NCBI RefSeq assembly: GCF_020639365.1
Contig: NZ_JAINUL010000001.1
Coordinates: 317,437-381,436, forward strand
Direction of reading: 5' to 3'
Origin: Streptomyces flavotricini
Lineage (GTDB): Bacteria; Actinomycetota; Actinomycetes; Streptomycetales; Streptomycetaceae
Length of the DNA: 64,000 nt
Shown: in pieces, positions 27,682 through 36,736 of the stretch
Numbering within the stretch: the first letter of the stretch is position 1
Layout of the letters: each line of letters begins with the position of its first letter
Translations under genes and position numbers: made by a program
The notes under the pieces: model-generated
Database searches by the model: none
What the model saw: the letters and a program-made list of their open reading frames with translations, nothing else
Told to the model about the DNA's origin: nothing

Positions 27682-29538
27682 ATGTCGGAGCAGGGCCGGA
27701 TGACCGGAGTGGACCCGGGAAGCGCCCGGCGGCGGGCCTTGATCCTGGCCGGGCTTTCGGCGGCTTCCGATCCCGGGATGGACCGTTTCGCCCGGCTGGT
27801 GTCCCGGCTGCTCCGCGTGCCGGTGGCCTTCGTTTCGCTGGTCGAGGAAGACCGGCAGATCCTGCCCGGCCTGTACGGTCTGCTCCAGCCCTGGGCAGCC
27901 GCCCGCGCCCTGCCCCCGTCGCACGCGCTCTGCCGGAGCGTGGTGGACTCCGGGCAGCCCTTGGTCGTGCCCGACGCACGCACCGATGAGCGGCTTCGTA
28001 CCAGCCCGGCAGCCGTCGAGGACCTCGGGGTCGTCGCGTATGCCGGGATGCCCCTGACCGACGCTGACGGGATCGTCCTGGGCGCCCTGTGCGCCGTCGA
28101 CCACGAGCCCCGTACCTGGAGTGACGGCGAACTGTCCGACCTGGAGGATCTGGCCGCGGCATGCTCCGCCGAGCTGTGCCTGCGCATCCTGTCGGCGCAG
28201 AGCCGGTCCGTGCAGAAGGTGCTGGAGACCGCGCGGGCCGGCGCCGATCGCGCCCGGAGCGACGCGCAGCGCCTGGAGCGCGATGCCCAGGCCGGACTGG
28301 ACCATGCCGAGCTGCTGCTGAGGGCATCGGAGGAGCTGGCCCGGACATCCGGGCTGGAGGACGTACGAAGACGGCTGCGGGACCTTTTCGTCGGCGCCGG
28401 GAAGCCCTCGTACGTCGGCCTGCTCGTCGCCGAGAAGGACGAACTGCACTGGGTCCCCGACCCGGACATCGAGCACGCGGTGGAACGGGAGGTCCTCACG
28501 ATGCCCGTGACCGCGGCGTTTCCGAGCGCCCGGGCCATGCGGGAGCGGCGTCCGGTCTTCGTACCCGACCGCGAGGCACTCGTCGCCGACTACGGCCCCG
28601 AGGCGGTCGGCTTCTTCGACCGCATGGGCTTCACCACCGTGCTGTGCCTGCCGCTCTGGGGCAGCCGCTCCGTGCTGGGCGTACTCACCGTCTGCTGGGC
28701 CAAGCGGCACGAGGTGGGCGTCACCGAGCGCGCCACGCTCACCGCCGCGTCCGGTTACATCGCGCAGGCGGTGGAGCGCGCCCTGTACCTGGACGAACGG
28801 GTCTCCGTGGCCAGGCAGCTCCAGGAAGCCATGCTCACCGATCTTCCCCTTGCCGACCCCCTCGAGATCAGCGCCCTGTACCAGCCGGCCGCGGTCGGCG
28901 ACATGATCGGCGGGGACTGGTACGACGCCTACCACCTGCCGCCCGCCTCAGCCGGCGGGTCCCGAGCACTCATGGTCACGGTGGGCGACATCACCGGCCA
29001 CGACATGCACGCCGCCACGATCATGGGCCAGATCCGCAGCATGCTGCGGCAGGCCACCCTCGACCACCCCCCGTACAGCCCTGCCACCGCTCTGACCGCC
29101 CTGGACGCCGCGTGCTCGATCCTGCCCGTCGAGGCCAGCGGCACACTGGTCCACGCGCGCCTCGCCCCGGCCGAGAACGGTCCCGGCTGGACGCTGACCT
29201 GGTCCAACGCCGGCCACCCGCCGCCGCTGCTGCGTACCCCCGACGGCCGGGTGACCATCCTGGTCGAGCACGACATCCTCCTCCATCGGAGCCTGGGGCC
29301 CTTCCTCCGCACGGAGGCACGGCGCGACCTTCCACCCGGCTCCACACTGCTGCTCTACACCGATGGCCTCATCGAGCGCCGCGGTCACGACATCGACGCC
29401 TCCATCGCACGGCTCGGCGCCCTGCTCGCTCGACACGGTGACCGTCCGCCGGCCGAACTGCTCCGCCGGATCAGCAGCAGACCGGCGGACGATGCTCCCG
29501 GCGACGATGTCGTCGTGCTGGCCCTGCGGGCTCCCTGA
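27682..29538 (+). CDS. GAF-GAF-SpoIIE (PP2C) serine phosphatase
   Basis: The 618-residue protein has GAF domain 1 (about 20-170), an Ala/Arg coiled linker, GAF domain 2 (about 210-370) and a SpoIIE-type PP2C (about 376-618). Metal-binding motifs are intact: GGDWYDA, VGDITGHDMH, GHPPPLL, YTDGLIE and GDDVVVLAL. It is predicted cytosolic and to act on phosphorylated STAS antagonists in a partner-switch pathway. The first GAF holds CLPLWG- and ALCAVD-like ligand-pocket segments, but the ligand cannot be told. A start at 27682 fits the first domain. Confidence 0.9.
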   Translation: MSEQGRMTGVDPGSARRRALILAGLSAASDPGMDRFARLVSRLLRVPVAFVSLVEEDRQILPGLYGLLQPWAAARALPPSHALCRSVVDSGQPLVVPDARTDERLRTSPAAVEDLGVVAYAGMPLTDADGIVLGALCAVDHEPRTWSDGELSDLEDLAAACSAELCLRILSAQSRSVQKVLETARAGADRARSDAQRLERDAQAGLDHAELLLRASEELARTSGLEDVRRRLRDLFVGAGKPSYVGLLVAEKDELHWVPDPDIEHAVEREVLTMPVTAAFPSARAMRERRPVFVPDREALVADYGPEAVGFFDRMGFTTVLCLPLWGSRSVLGVLTVCWAKRHEVGVTERATLTAASGYIAQAVERALYLDERVSVARQLQEAMLTDLPLADPLEISALYQPAAVGDMIGGDWYDAYHLPPASAGGSRALMVTVGDITGHDMHAATIMGQIRSMLRQATLDHPPYSPATALTALDAACSILPVEASGTLVHARLAPAENGPGWTLTWSNAGHPPPLLRTPDGRVTILVEHDILLHRSLGPFLRTEARRDLPPGSTLLLYTDGLIERRGHDIDASIARLGALLARHGDRPPAELLRRISSRPADDAPGDDVVVLALRAP

Positions 29539-29592
29539 CGGAGCCGCCGGCGGTGTCCGCGGCCGCTGACGGCATGGATGTCTCCGGTTCGG

Positions 29593-29617
29593 GCTTGACG
29601 GTTCACGACCGGGGTAG
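29593..29617 (+). promoter_or_regulatory. SigB-like promoter, GCTT-N15-GGGTAG
   Basis: GCTT (29593-29596), 15 bp, GGGTAG (29612-29617), continuing GCGCC. Its -35, spacing and extended -10 are identical in form to the elements at 44530-44554 (minus) and 49966-49990. It is 52 bp before the start of the next gene. Confidence 0.6.
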
Positions 29618-29669
29618 GCGCCAGCCGTGTTCGGCGGATTGTCCGGGCGCGAACCCAAGGAGCAGTTCC

Positions 29670-30185
29670 ATGATTCTCATCCTCGGACTCATCATTCTGA
29701 TCGCCGCCATAGTCATCGGCCTGGCCGGAATATTCGGCAACACCGGTTCGGGGCACGATCTCGGCGGTGGCGGCGATTTCTCGATATTCGGCTACCACGC
29801 GACCGGTTCGACCGGGGCTCTCTTTCTGATCGGGATCATCGTGGGAGCCGCAGCCCTCTTGGGCCTGGCGCTCGTCGTGATGGGCGCCCGCCGTTCGGCC
29901 CGCCGCTCGACGCGGGCCCGAAGGGAGCTGGGCACATCACGCCGTGAGGCCACCGCCGTCGAGCGCGAGCACGAACGCGAGCGGGACGAACTGATCAAGC
30001 AACGTGACGACGCCCGTGCCGAGACCACGCGTGACGACACCCGCGCCGGGACGACTGCTCCGGCGGCCGATACCGCTCCTCCGATGGCCGAGCCCGCTGC
30101 TCCGGCGGCGGAGACCACTGCTCCGGTGGCGGACGCCCCGCGCGGTCGTGGCCGCTGGTTCGGCCACCGAGCCGCGCCCCGCTGA
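29670..30185 (+). CDS. Two-helix membrane protein with charged Ala/Pro-rich tail
   Basis: This 171-residue protein has a first helix at the extreme N-terminus (ILILGLIILIAAIVIGLAGI), a Gly-rich loop and a second helix (GALFLIGIIVGAAALLGLAL). A long cytoplasmic coiled segment (EREHERERDELIKQRDDARA) follows, then low-complexity repeats of APAA/ETTAP. GGAG lies upstream of the ATG at 29670. It has no named family; the layout recalls LapA-like stress membrane proteins. A SigB-like promoter is directly upstream. Confidence 0.75.
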   Translation: MILILGLIILIAAIVIGLAGIFGNTGSGHDLGGGGDFSIFGYHATGSTGALFLIGIIVGAAALLGLALVVMGARRSARRSTRARRELGTSRREATAVEREHERERDELIKQRDDARAETTRDDTRAGTTAPAADTAPPMAEPAAPAAETTAPVADAPRGRGRWFGHRAAPR

Positions 30186-30240
30186 CAGCAGTGGCCGCAC
30201 GAGACAACGGGCCTTGGCCGATACCCCGTCGGCCGAGGCC

Positions 30241-31266
30241 CTACGGATGCGGCAAGGGCGACCGCAGCGCACTGCGGCCCTGGTCCCAGGCCTGGCGGAT
30301 GTGGATCGCGAGGCGGTCCTCCAGCAGCACGGTGGCCGCGCACCCGAAGGCGATGTCCGCCTCGAGGCCCGGCTCGTCGGCCAGCAGGCCCGCGATGACC
30401 TCGTGGCGTACGACCTGCTCGTGGACGGCATCGGCCTCCACGTGCTCGGCGTAGAAGTGCTCCGCGGCGGGTCCCGCTCCGCAGCGCCGCATGGCCTTGG
30501 CCAGGCGCCTGGACCCGGGCGACGAGGTGACCTCGACGCACGCGAAGTGCCCTACGAGAGCGCCGCGCAGGGCCCTGTGGAGCCCGAAGAGGGACATCAG
30601 GTTCACTGTCGCGAGCAGGGGCGCCGGAGCGCGGTCCAGGTAGCGGCCGTACTCCGGATCCAGATCCAGGTCGGCCATGAGGTCCGCGAAGAGCCGCGCG
30701 TGGATGCGATCGGCGCGGCCGGCACCGAACTCGTCGTACTCGATGGCCACCATCGCGGCCTTCGCCCGTCCGGTGAGCCGGGGAACCACCCACAGGTGCG
30801 GGTCGGCCTCCTTGAGGTGGTAGAGCGAGCGCAGGGCCGCGTACTCACGCACCTGCCACGGCTCGCCCTCGGTTTCGAGACGGTGGCTCAGGCTGGCCGA
30901 GAGGTCGACGGGCTCGACGAGCAGCGGGGCGAAGGCCTCGGCGACCGACCGGGGAGCACGGGACAGCTCGGTGCGCAGGGCGTGGAGGAAACGGGTTTCG
31001 AGGGCCTGGCGCAGCCGCAGCAGGTCCGGGTCCCACTCGCGCTCGTCGTCCACGCCGGCGAAGCCGCGGTAGTGCAGTTCGTAGAGGAGGTACAGCGCGA
31101 GCTGGAGGTCCTCCCCCCACGGGTCCGCCTCCGGCACGGACCCGGCGGCGTACACCGGCGGGGAACCCGATCGCAGGGCCTCCGTCACGGAACGCGACAG
31201 CTCGCCGCGCCCCTCGACGAGCCGGGGGCCGCCGGCGGTCGTCGTGCTCGGGCTGGGAGGAGTCAT
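30241..31266 (-). CDS. Iron-containing redox enzyme family (haem-oxygenase-like diiron) protein
   Basis: The 341-residue helical protein fits the haem-oxygenase-like iron enzyme family. Candidate metal ligands lie in YELHYRGFAGVDDEREW, MVAIEYDEFGAGRADRIHAR and AAEHFYAEHVEADAVHEQVV. Known relatives use a diiron centre for N-oxidation, C-C cleavage or similar chemistry on amines and acids. Its ATG overlaps the stop of the CDGSH gene (31263-31266), so it ends a four-gene coupled operon. The CDGSH protein may supply electrons, which is inference. Substrate unknown. Confidence 0.85.
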   Translation of the reverse strand: MTPPSPSTTTAGGPRLVEGRGELSRSVTEALRSGSPPVYAAGSVPEADPWGEDLQLALYLLYELHYRGFAGVDDEREWDPDLLRLRQALETRFLHALRTELSRAPRSVAEAFAPLLVEPVDLSASLSHRLETEGEPWQVREYAALRSLYHLKEADPHLWVVPRLTGRAKAAMVAIEYDEFGAGRADRIHARLFADLMADLDLDPEYGRYLDRAPAPLLATVNLMSLFGLHRALRGALVGHFACVEVTSSPGSRRLAKAMRRCGAGPAAEHFYAEHVEADAVHEQVVRHEVIAGLLADEPGLEADIAFGCAATVLLEDRLAIHIRQAWDQGRSALRSPLPHP

Positions 31267-31532
31267 CTCTGGATCCTGTCCTCGGGCTCGGGTGGCGTTT
31301 GCGCCCGCTCGCGGCGGCGGTGGCTGGTGTCGCACCAGGGGTAGGTGCGGCTGCGACGACAGGTGCACAGCGCGACCAGGAAGCGGTCCGAGCGGGCGAC
31401 CGTCCCGTCCTCCAGGACGATCTCGACCGGACCCTCGACCAGGACCGGGCCCTGCGGATCCACGGAGACCCGGCGGGCGGGCGCCGCCGCGGAAGCAGGC
31501 CGGGAGGGACCGTGTTCATGTGGACTCGGCAC
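31263..31532 (-). CDS. CDGSH iron-sulphur domain protein
   Basis: The 89-residue protein has a single CDGSH-type motif, CTCRRSRTYPWCDTSHRR. Three Cys and one His bind a [2Fe-2S] cluster in this family. The upstream GPVEIVLEDGTVARSDRFLV strand region is the usual fold entry. It starts at GTG, overlapping the methyltransferase stop by 17 bp, and its own stop overlaps the next gene (ATGA). CDGSH proteins transfer clusters or electrons. Confidence 0.9.
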   Translation of the reverse strand: MPSPHEHGPSRPASAAAPARRVSVDPQGPVLVEGPVEIVLEDGTVARSDRFLVALCTCRRSRTYPWCDTSHRRRERAQTPPEPEDRIQR

Positions 31533-32247
31533 GGATCACCACCAACTCTTCCCACTGCTCGGCTTCCGCCGCCAGCCCCTGCTGCTCAAGCCAGGCCCGT
31601 CGCGAACGCAGTACGGGGCCCCACGGGACGGAGGCCTTCGCCGTGACCTCCGCGGCCAGCCCCGCCCCGGTCAGGCGGTCGAGCGTCCGCTCGGCCCCGC
31701 ACATCCCCGAGTGCACCATGAGCAGGACACCGCCGGGACGCAGCAGGGCGGGCGCGTCGGCGCAGATCCGGTCGATGACCCCGCGCCCGTCAGGGCCGGC
31801 GTCCCAGGCCCGCGTCGGCCCGTACGACGGGAGCCGGTGCCCCGGGGCGGGGACGTACGGCGGATTCGTGATGACCAGGTCGTAGCGGGACCCGGCGGTG
31901 CGGGCCGCGAAGTCGCCGTGCAGGACGCGCAGGGGCAGTCGGCGGAGCAGGGAGTTCAGCCGCGCCGTGAGCACGGCGGGCCAGGAGACGTCGACCGCCG
32001 TGACCCGGGCTCCCCTGCCCGCGGCGTGCAGGGCCAGCGCACCGGTGCCCGTACCGATCTCCAGGGCCTCCGTGCGCGGCCCCAGCTGCTCCTGGGCGAG
32101 CGCCTCGGCGAGGAGGAGGGTGTCCGCCTGCGGCCGGTAGACACCCGGCAGGGTCATCAGGCCGACGGTCAGCGGGGACGGGGACGGGGACGGTGCCGTC
32201 CTGGGCGGCGCGGCTCGCCCCTCGCGCAGCGCACCGGGCCGGCTCAC
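31516..32247 (-). CDS. HemK2/PrmC-type methyltransferase
   Basis: This 243-residue class I SAM-dependent methyltransferase has motif I EIGTGTGALALHAA, then VTAVDVSWPAV and the catalytic NPPY (DLVITNPPYVPAPG) that marks N-methylation of Gln, Asn or adenine amides. The GTG at 32247 overlaps the preceding stop (GTGA). An internal ATG at 32157, before LPGVYRPQADT, matches the usual start of relatives and may be the real one. Known relatives modify release factors or small molecules. Inside this operon its target is unknown. Confidence 0.85.
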   Translation of the reverse strand: MSRPGALREGRAAPPRTAPSPSPSPLTVGLMTLPGVYRPQADTLLLAEALAQEQLGPRTEALEIGTGTGALALHAAGRGARVTAVDVSWPAVLTARLNSLLRRLPLRVLHGDFAARTAGSRYDLVITNPPYVPAPGHRLPSYGPTRAWDAGPDGRGVIDRICADAPALLRPGGVLLMVHSGMCGAERTLDRLTGAGLAAEVTAKASVPWGPVLRSRRAWLEQQGLAAEAEQWEELVVIRAEST

Positions 32248-32471
32248 GGGCGGGGCTCCTGGTCTGCGCTGCCTTCCGGTGTCTGCCAGGAATCCTCCCG
32301 TCCGCGTGCCGCCGGATTCTGCTCGGCCGGGCGGGCAGGCGCCCGGCGCCGCGCGCTACGCCGGCTGCCGTACCAGAAGGCGCCGATCAAAAGGACGACC
32401 ACCACCACACCGGCGAGGAGGAGGAAAAACGCCCCCTGGCCTTCGGCAGCAAGAATTTCGGTAGGAATCAT
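32244..32471 (-). CDS. DUF6479-like small membrane protein
   Basis: The 75-residue protein has one membrane helix (GAFFLLLAGVVVVVLLIGAF) followed by WYGSRRSARRR and a disordered Pro/Glu-rich tail. This matches the short Streptomyces DUF6479 type. It heads the overlapping operon. A GGGTAG hexamer (complement of 32481-32486) followed by GCGCCA ends 9 bp before the ATG, as in the SigB-like elements elsewhere. No good -35 was found, and transcripts from it would be nearly leaderless. Confidence 0.75.
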   Translation of the reverse strand: MIPTEILAAEGQGAFFLLLAGVVVVVLLIGAFWYGSRRSARRRAPARPAEQNPAARGREDSWQTPEGSADQEPRP

Positions 32472-32615
32472 GGGTGGCGCCTACCCGCAATCGCCAGGCT
32501 TACGGAAAACTCCTCCCGGAATTCCGGCGGAGGATCTCCGGCGGTCGCCGGGGCTCGGAAGGGACCGGCATCGCTGCGGGTCAGCCGATCGGAATGCGAG
32601 CGGCCCCGGACGCTT

Positions 32616-32954
32616 TCATCGGCGTCCGCGGCCGCGCCGCACCAGCAGGAAGACGATCAGGGCGGCGCCGGCCACGAGCAGCGGCTTGCGGTTGGCGCGC
32701 GCCGCGCCGGCGACCCGGCCGGCCTTGTCCAGAACCGGATCGGGCGTCGTGTCCATCACCAACTGCGCGACGTGCAGGGCCTTCCCGCGCATCCGGTCGG
32801 CGACCGCGGCGGTCTTCTCGGCGGTCTGCGGCTTGATGTCGGCCTTGCCCGCCAAAGACTCGATCTGCCCGAGCTCGTCGTGAGTGCCTTCTAGCTGCTC
32901 GCGCAGCTCGTCGGCGGTGGGCGTACCGGTGTCGGTTCGGGGTTCGTGGGTCAT
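32616..32954 (-). CDS. DUF3618 family membrane-anchored protein
   Basis: The 112-residue protein has an N-terminal coiled region (TADELREQLEGTHDELGQIE, LAGKADIKPQTAEK) of the DUF3618 type and one C-terminal membrane helix (KPLLVAGAALIVFLLVRRGR). DUF3618 proteins usually accompany phage-holin and DUF4235 proteins in stress loci; role unknown. GGGTAGGCGC (complement around 33025-33034) lies 75 bp upstream, but without a clear -35. Confidence 0.85.
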   Translation of the reverse strand: MTHEPRTDTGTPTADELREQLEGTHDELGQIESLAGKADIKPQTAEKTAAVADRMRGKALHVAQLVMDTTPDPVLDKAGRVAGAARANRKPLLVAGAALIVFLLVRRGRGRR

Positions 32955-33097
32955 CGCTGCGCTGCCTCCTGGGTCTCGGCCTGCGGCGACCGCCCGGTTA
33001 CGGTCCGCACACGGCTCTCGTGGCGCGCCTACCCGGAAAGCGGACGCGCATCGGCCACGGGCAGACGGTTCTGCGCGGGCGGCGCGGTCGTACGCGG

Positions 33098-34144
33098 TCA
33101 CCCCTCCATGCGGCGGCGGTCCTCGTCGCTCCAGGCACGGGTTTCCCTGGGCCGGACGTAGGGTTCCGTGTCCTCGGGCAGCCCTCCGGCTATTGCACGC
33201 TGACGGGCCAGTTCCGCGTCGAACTCCAGCCCGAGGAGGATCGCGAGGTTGGTGATCCACAGCCAGACCAGGAAGACGATGACACCCGCGACGGTGCCGT
33301 ACGTCTTGTTGTAGGAAGCGAAGGTCGCGACGTAGAACGCGAAGCCGGCCGAGGCGACCATCCAGATCACCAGGGCCAGGACGCTGCCCGGTGTCACCCA
33401 CCTGAATCCACGGCCCTGGGCGTTCGGCGCCGCCCAGTACAGCAGCGCGACCATGATCGTGACGAGGAGCACCAGGCCCGGCCATTTCGTGATCGACCAC
33501 AGGGTGAGGACGCTGTCGCCGATCCCCAGGGCCGCGCCCACCTGCCGGGTCAGCCCTCCGGTGAAGACCACGATCAGCGCGCTGGCACAGGCGAGGACCA
33601 TCAGCGTCACGGTGAGCGCCAGGCGCAGCGGCAGTACCTGCCACACCGGACGGCCCTCGGGCATGTCGTAGACGGCGTTCGCGGAGCGGATGAACGCGGC
33701 CACGTAACCGGAGGCGGACCACAGCGCCACGAGGAGACCGACGACCGCCATCACCGACCCGACGCCACTGCGGCCCTGCAGCTGCCGGACCGCGTCTGTG
33801 ATCACGTCCCGCGCGGAGCCTGGAGCCAGCTGTTGCAGGCTGGCCAGCAGCCGCTCGGTCGTCGACGCGCCGACCAGACCCAGCAGGGAGACGAGGACCA
33901 GGAGGGCGGGGAAGAGCGCCAGCACCGCGTAGTAGGTCAAGGCCGCGGCGCGGTCGGCCAGTTCGTCGTTCCGGAACTCCTTGGCCGTGCCGAGCAGTAC
34001 CGCCCGCCAGGAGCGTGCGGGCAGGCCGGAAGGCTGGTCCGGGGCCCGCTCCTCGACCAGCTCGCTCGGCCCCGCCACGCCGTCGCGCTCGGTGTCGGCC
34101 CGATCACGGTCGCCGCCATGGCCACGCTTCGCAGGGGGTGTCAT
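33098..34144 (-). CDS. YihY/BrkB family membrane protein
   Basis: This 348-residue protein has six membrane helices and the family pattern ADRAAALTYYAVLALFPALL, ALWSASGYVAAFIRSANAVY and YKTYGTVAGVIVFLVWLWIT-type helices. BrkB-like proteins were once called ribonuclease BN, but this is not supported; their role may be transport or envelope integrity. The ATG at 34144 is preceded by a poor ribosome-binding site. A second, more distant family member lies at 44734. Confidence 0.85.
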   Translation of the reverse strand: MTPPAKRGHGGDRDRADTERDGVAGPSELVEERAPDQPSGLPARSWRAVLLGTAKEFRNDELADRAAALTYYAVLALFPALLVLVSLLGLVGASTTERLLASLQQLAPGSARDVITDAVRQLQGRSGVGSVMAVVGLLVALWSASGYVAAFIRSANAVYDMPEGRPVWQVLPLRLALTVTLMVLACASALIVVFTGGLTRQVGAALGIGDSVLTLWSITKWPGLVLLVTIMVALLYWAAPNAQGRGFRWVTPGSVLALVIWMVASAGFAFYVATFASYNKTYGTVAGVIVFLVWLWITNLAILLGLEFDAELARQRAIAGGLPEDTEPYVRPRETRAWSDEDRRRMEG

Positions 34145-34361
34145 GCCCAGCTGCTGTCCGCCCGAGGGCCACTCATGCCCGTACGACACGCGGGAACACG
34201 TTCCGTCGTCGAGGGGCGCTGCCGCGCTTCTCACCAGCAGACTGATCCAAAAGTGAGGAATTGCATCATTACGGGACATCAAAGAGGGGTGTGCGGGTAG
34301 CCGGAGACCACGGACCCCCAGCAGCAGGACGACGAACACAGGCGGCCCAAGGAGAACGATC

Positions 34362-36596
34362 ATGACGAAGCGGCAGTCATCCAGCGACACCGCCAAGAAC
34401 GACCTGCCGGGCAGGCCCGGTCCGCAGTCACCGCAGCTCGCCGAGCCGACGGAGCCCGCCGGGCCCCTTCCTCCCAAGCCCGACCAGGACGGACCCGAGA
34501 CGGTGGGCCCCACCGGGCAGGCGACGGGGGCGGACCAGGCACGCGTGGCGCAGAGCGGCGCCTACCTGACGACGGCCCAAGGCACGCGTCTGCCCGACAC
34601 CGACCACTCCCTGAAGGCCGGGGCACGCGGCCCGGTGCTGATCCAGGACCACCACCTACGCGAGAAGATCACCCACTTCGACCACGAGCGGATCCCGGAG
34701 CGGGTCGTCCACGCACGCGGGGCCGCCGCCCACGGCGTCTTCCAGGGCTACGGAGCCGCCGGCGAGGTGTGCAAGGCCGCGTTCCTCGGCAAGGACGTGG
34801 AGACGCCCGTGTTCGTACGGTTCTCCACCGTCCTCGGCTCGCGCGGCTCGGCCGACACCGTACGCGACACGCGCGGCTTCGCGACGAAGTTCTACACAGA
34901 CGAGGGCACGTTCGACCTGGTCGGCAACAACATCCCGGTCTTCTTCATCCAGGACGCCGTCAAGTTCCCCGACGTCATCCACGCCGGCAAGCCGCATCCG
35001 GACCGCGAGATCCCGCAGGCGCAGAGCGCGCACGACACGTTCTGGGACTTCGTGTCCCTGCACACCGAAGCCACGCACCACACCATCTGGAACATGTCCG
35101 ACCGCGGCGTCCCGAGGTCGTTCCGCATGATGGAGGGCTTCGGAGTCCACACCTTCCGGCTGGTCAACGCGGCCGATGAGAGCGTGCTCGTCAAATTCCA
35201 CTGGAAGCCGAAGCTCGGCGTGCACTCCCTGGTCTGGGAGGAAGCCCAGATGATCAGCGGGATGGACCCCGATTTCCACCGCCGCGACCTCTTCGACGCC
35301 ATCGAGTCCGGCGCCTTCCCGCAGTGGGAGCTCGGCATCCAGGTCTTCCCCGACACACCGGAGCAGACGTTCGAGGGCATCGACCTCCTCGACCCCACCA
35401 AGATCGTGCCGGAGGAGCTCTCGCCCGTTCAGCCCATCGGGCTGATGACCCTGAACGCCAACACGAAGAACTACTTCGCCGAGACCGAGCAGGTCGCCTT
35501 CCACCCCGGTCATCTGGTCCCCGGTATCGACGTCACCGACGACCCGCTGCTCGCCGGGCGGCTCTTCTCCTACCTCGATACGCAGATCAGCCGGCTCGGC
35601 GGCCCGAACTTCGGCCAGATCCCGATCAACCGGCCGCACGCCCCCGTCAACGACATGCTCCGCGACGGAATGCACCAGACGGCCGTCCACACCGGCGTGG
35701 CCCCCTACCGGCCCAACAGCCTCGACGGCGGCTGCCCGTTCCTGGCCGGAGCCGATACGGCCGCCTTCATCGAGACGCCCGTGAAGGTACCGGAGGCGAG
35801 CAAGGTCCGTCAGGCGCCCGCCTCCTTCTCGGACCACTTCACCCAACCCCGCCTCTTCTGGCTCAGCATGACTCCGCCCGAGCGCGAACACATCATCGCC
35901 GCCTACACCTTCGAACTGAACAAGTGCCACGAGCAGGTGATCAAGGAACGCATGCTGGAGGTACTGGCGAACATCGATCCGCAGCTGTGCGAACAGGTGG
36001 CCACGGGCCTGGGACTGCCGGTCCCCGCCGCCACCGTGCCGCTCGTCGCGGCCGACCTCAGCCCCGCCCTCTCCCAGCTGGGAGGGACCTGGCCGACCGA
36101 CGGCCGCGTCGTAGGCGTCATCGCCGACCCGGCATCCGACCTCGACGGCGTACGCGGTGCCCGGCAGGCCGTCCTGGACGCCGGCATGGTGCCGCTCGTC
36201 ATCGCCCCGACCGGCGGCGCCCTCGACCCGGACGGTGAACCGATCGCCGTTCAGCGGACCTTCGCAACCGCCCGCTCCGTCGAATTCGACGCCCTCCTGC
36301 TGGCCGGCGTGCCGCGGGCCGCAGCAGACGCGTACGGTGCCCGCGACGCCAAGGCCGGTACCGCCCGGCCCCCAGAAGCCCCCGACCCGCGCGTACTGCT
36401 TCTCCTCACCGAGGCCTACCGTCACGGCAAGGCCATCGGAGGCTGGAACGGCGCGGACCGACTCCTCGAAACCGCCGGCATCGTGACGGACGAACAGGGG
36501 ATCGCCGTCGCCCACAGCGGCACCGCGGCCGTGGAAGCACTGACGACGGCGCTGGGCGGGCATCGGGCCTGGGACCGGTTCCCCGCCGCCCTGTGA
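34362..36596 (+). CDS. katE: Large-subunit monofunctional catalase (HPII/KatE type)
   Basis: The 744-residue protein has an N-terminal extension of about 80 residues, then the haem catalase core. The distal-His segment is VVHARGAAAHGVF (about 114-126), GNNIPVFFIQD contains the distal Asn, and RLFSYLDTQISRLG holds the proximal Tyr. A C-terminal DJ-1/PfpI-like domain from about residue 580 is typical of clade 2 catalases. It degrades hydrogen peroxide. A GGGTAG hexamer occurs 60 bp upstream, but no matching -35 was found. The start ATG has GGAG upstream. Confidence 0.95.
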   Translation: MTKRQSSSDTAKNDLPGRPGPQSPQLAEPTEPAGPLPPKPDQDGPETVGPTGQATGADQARVAQSGAYLTTAQGTRLPDTDHSLKAGARGPVLIQDHHLREKITHFDHERIPERVVHARGAAAHGVFQGYGAAGEVCKAAFLGKDVETPVFVRFSTVLGSRGSADTVRDTRGFATKFYTDEGTFDLVGNNIPVFFIQDAVKFPDVIHAGKPHPDREIPQAQSAHDTFWDFVSLHTEATHHTIWNMSDRGVPRSFRMMEGFGVHTFRLVNAADESVLVKFHWKPKLGVHSLVWEEAQMISGMDPDFHRRDLFDAIESGAFPQWELGIQVFPDTPEQTFEGIDLLDPTKIVPEELSPVQPIGLMTLNANTKNYFAETEQVAFHPGHLVPGIDVTDDPLLAGRLFSYLDTQISRLGGPNFGQIPINRPHAPVNDMLRDGMHQTAVHTGVAPYRPNSLDGGCPFLAGADTAAFIETPVKVPEASKVRQAPASFSDHFTQPRLFWLSMTPPEREHIIAAYTFELNKCHEQVIKERMLEVLANIDPQLCEQVATGLGLPVPAATVPLVAADLSPALSQLGGTWPTDGRVVGVIADPASDLDGVRGARQAVLDAGMVPLVIAPTGGALDPDGEPIAVQRTFATARSVEFDALLLAGVPRAAADAYGARDAKAGTARPPEAPDPRVLLLLTEAYRHGKAIGGWNGADRLLETAGIVTDEQGIAVAHSGTAAVEALTTALGGHRAWDRFPAAL

Positions 36597-36736
36597 TCCT
36601 GGTGCATCAGGCACTGAAAGCGGGGCACACGAATTCCAGGCGGAAAGCACGACCCGCCGAGCACGACGTACGGAACAAGGAGGATCGGTGGAGAAGCAAT
36701 TCCCGCCGTCCCCATTGACCGAGGAGTTGTTTTCGC

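Noticed and set aside
34295..34300. GGGTAG upstream of katE as a SigB-like promoter
   Set aside because: No GNNT was found 14-16 bp upstream and the bases after it (CCGG) differ from the GCGC of the better sites.
34656..36650. A 664-codon open frame antisense to the catalase
   Set aside because: The translation has no recognisable domain and mirrors katE codons; third-position GC supports only the plus strand.
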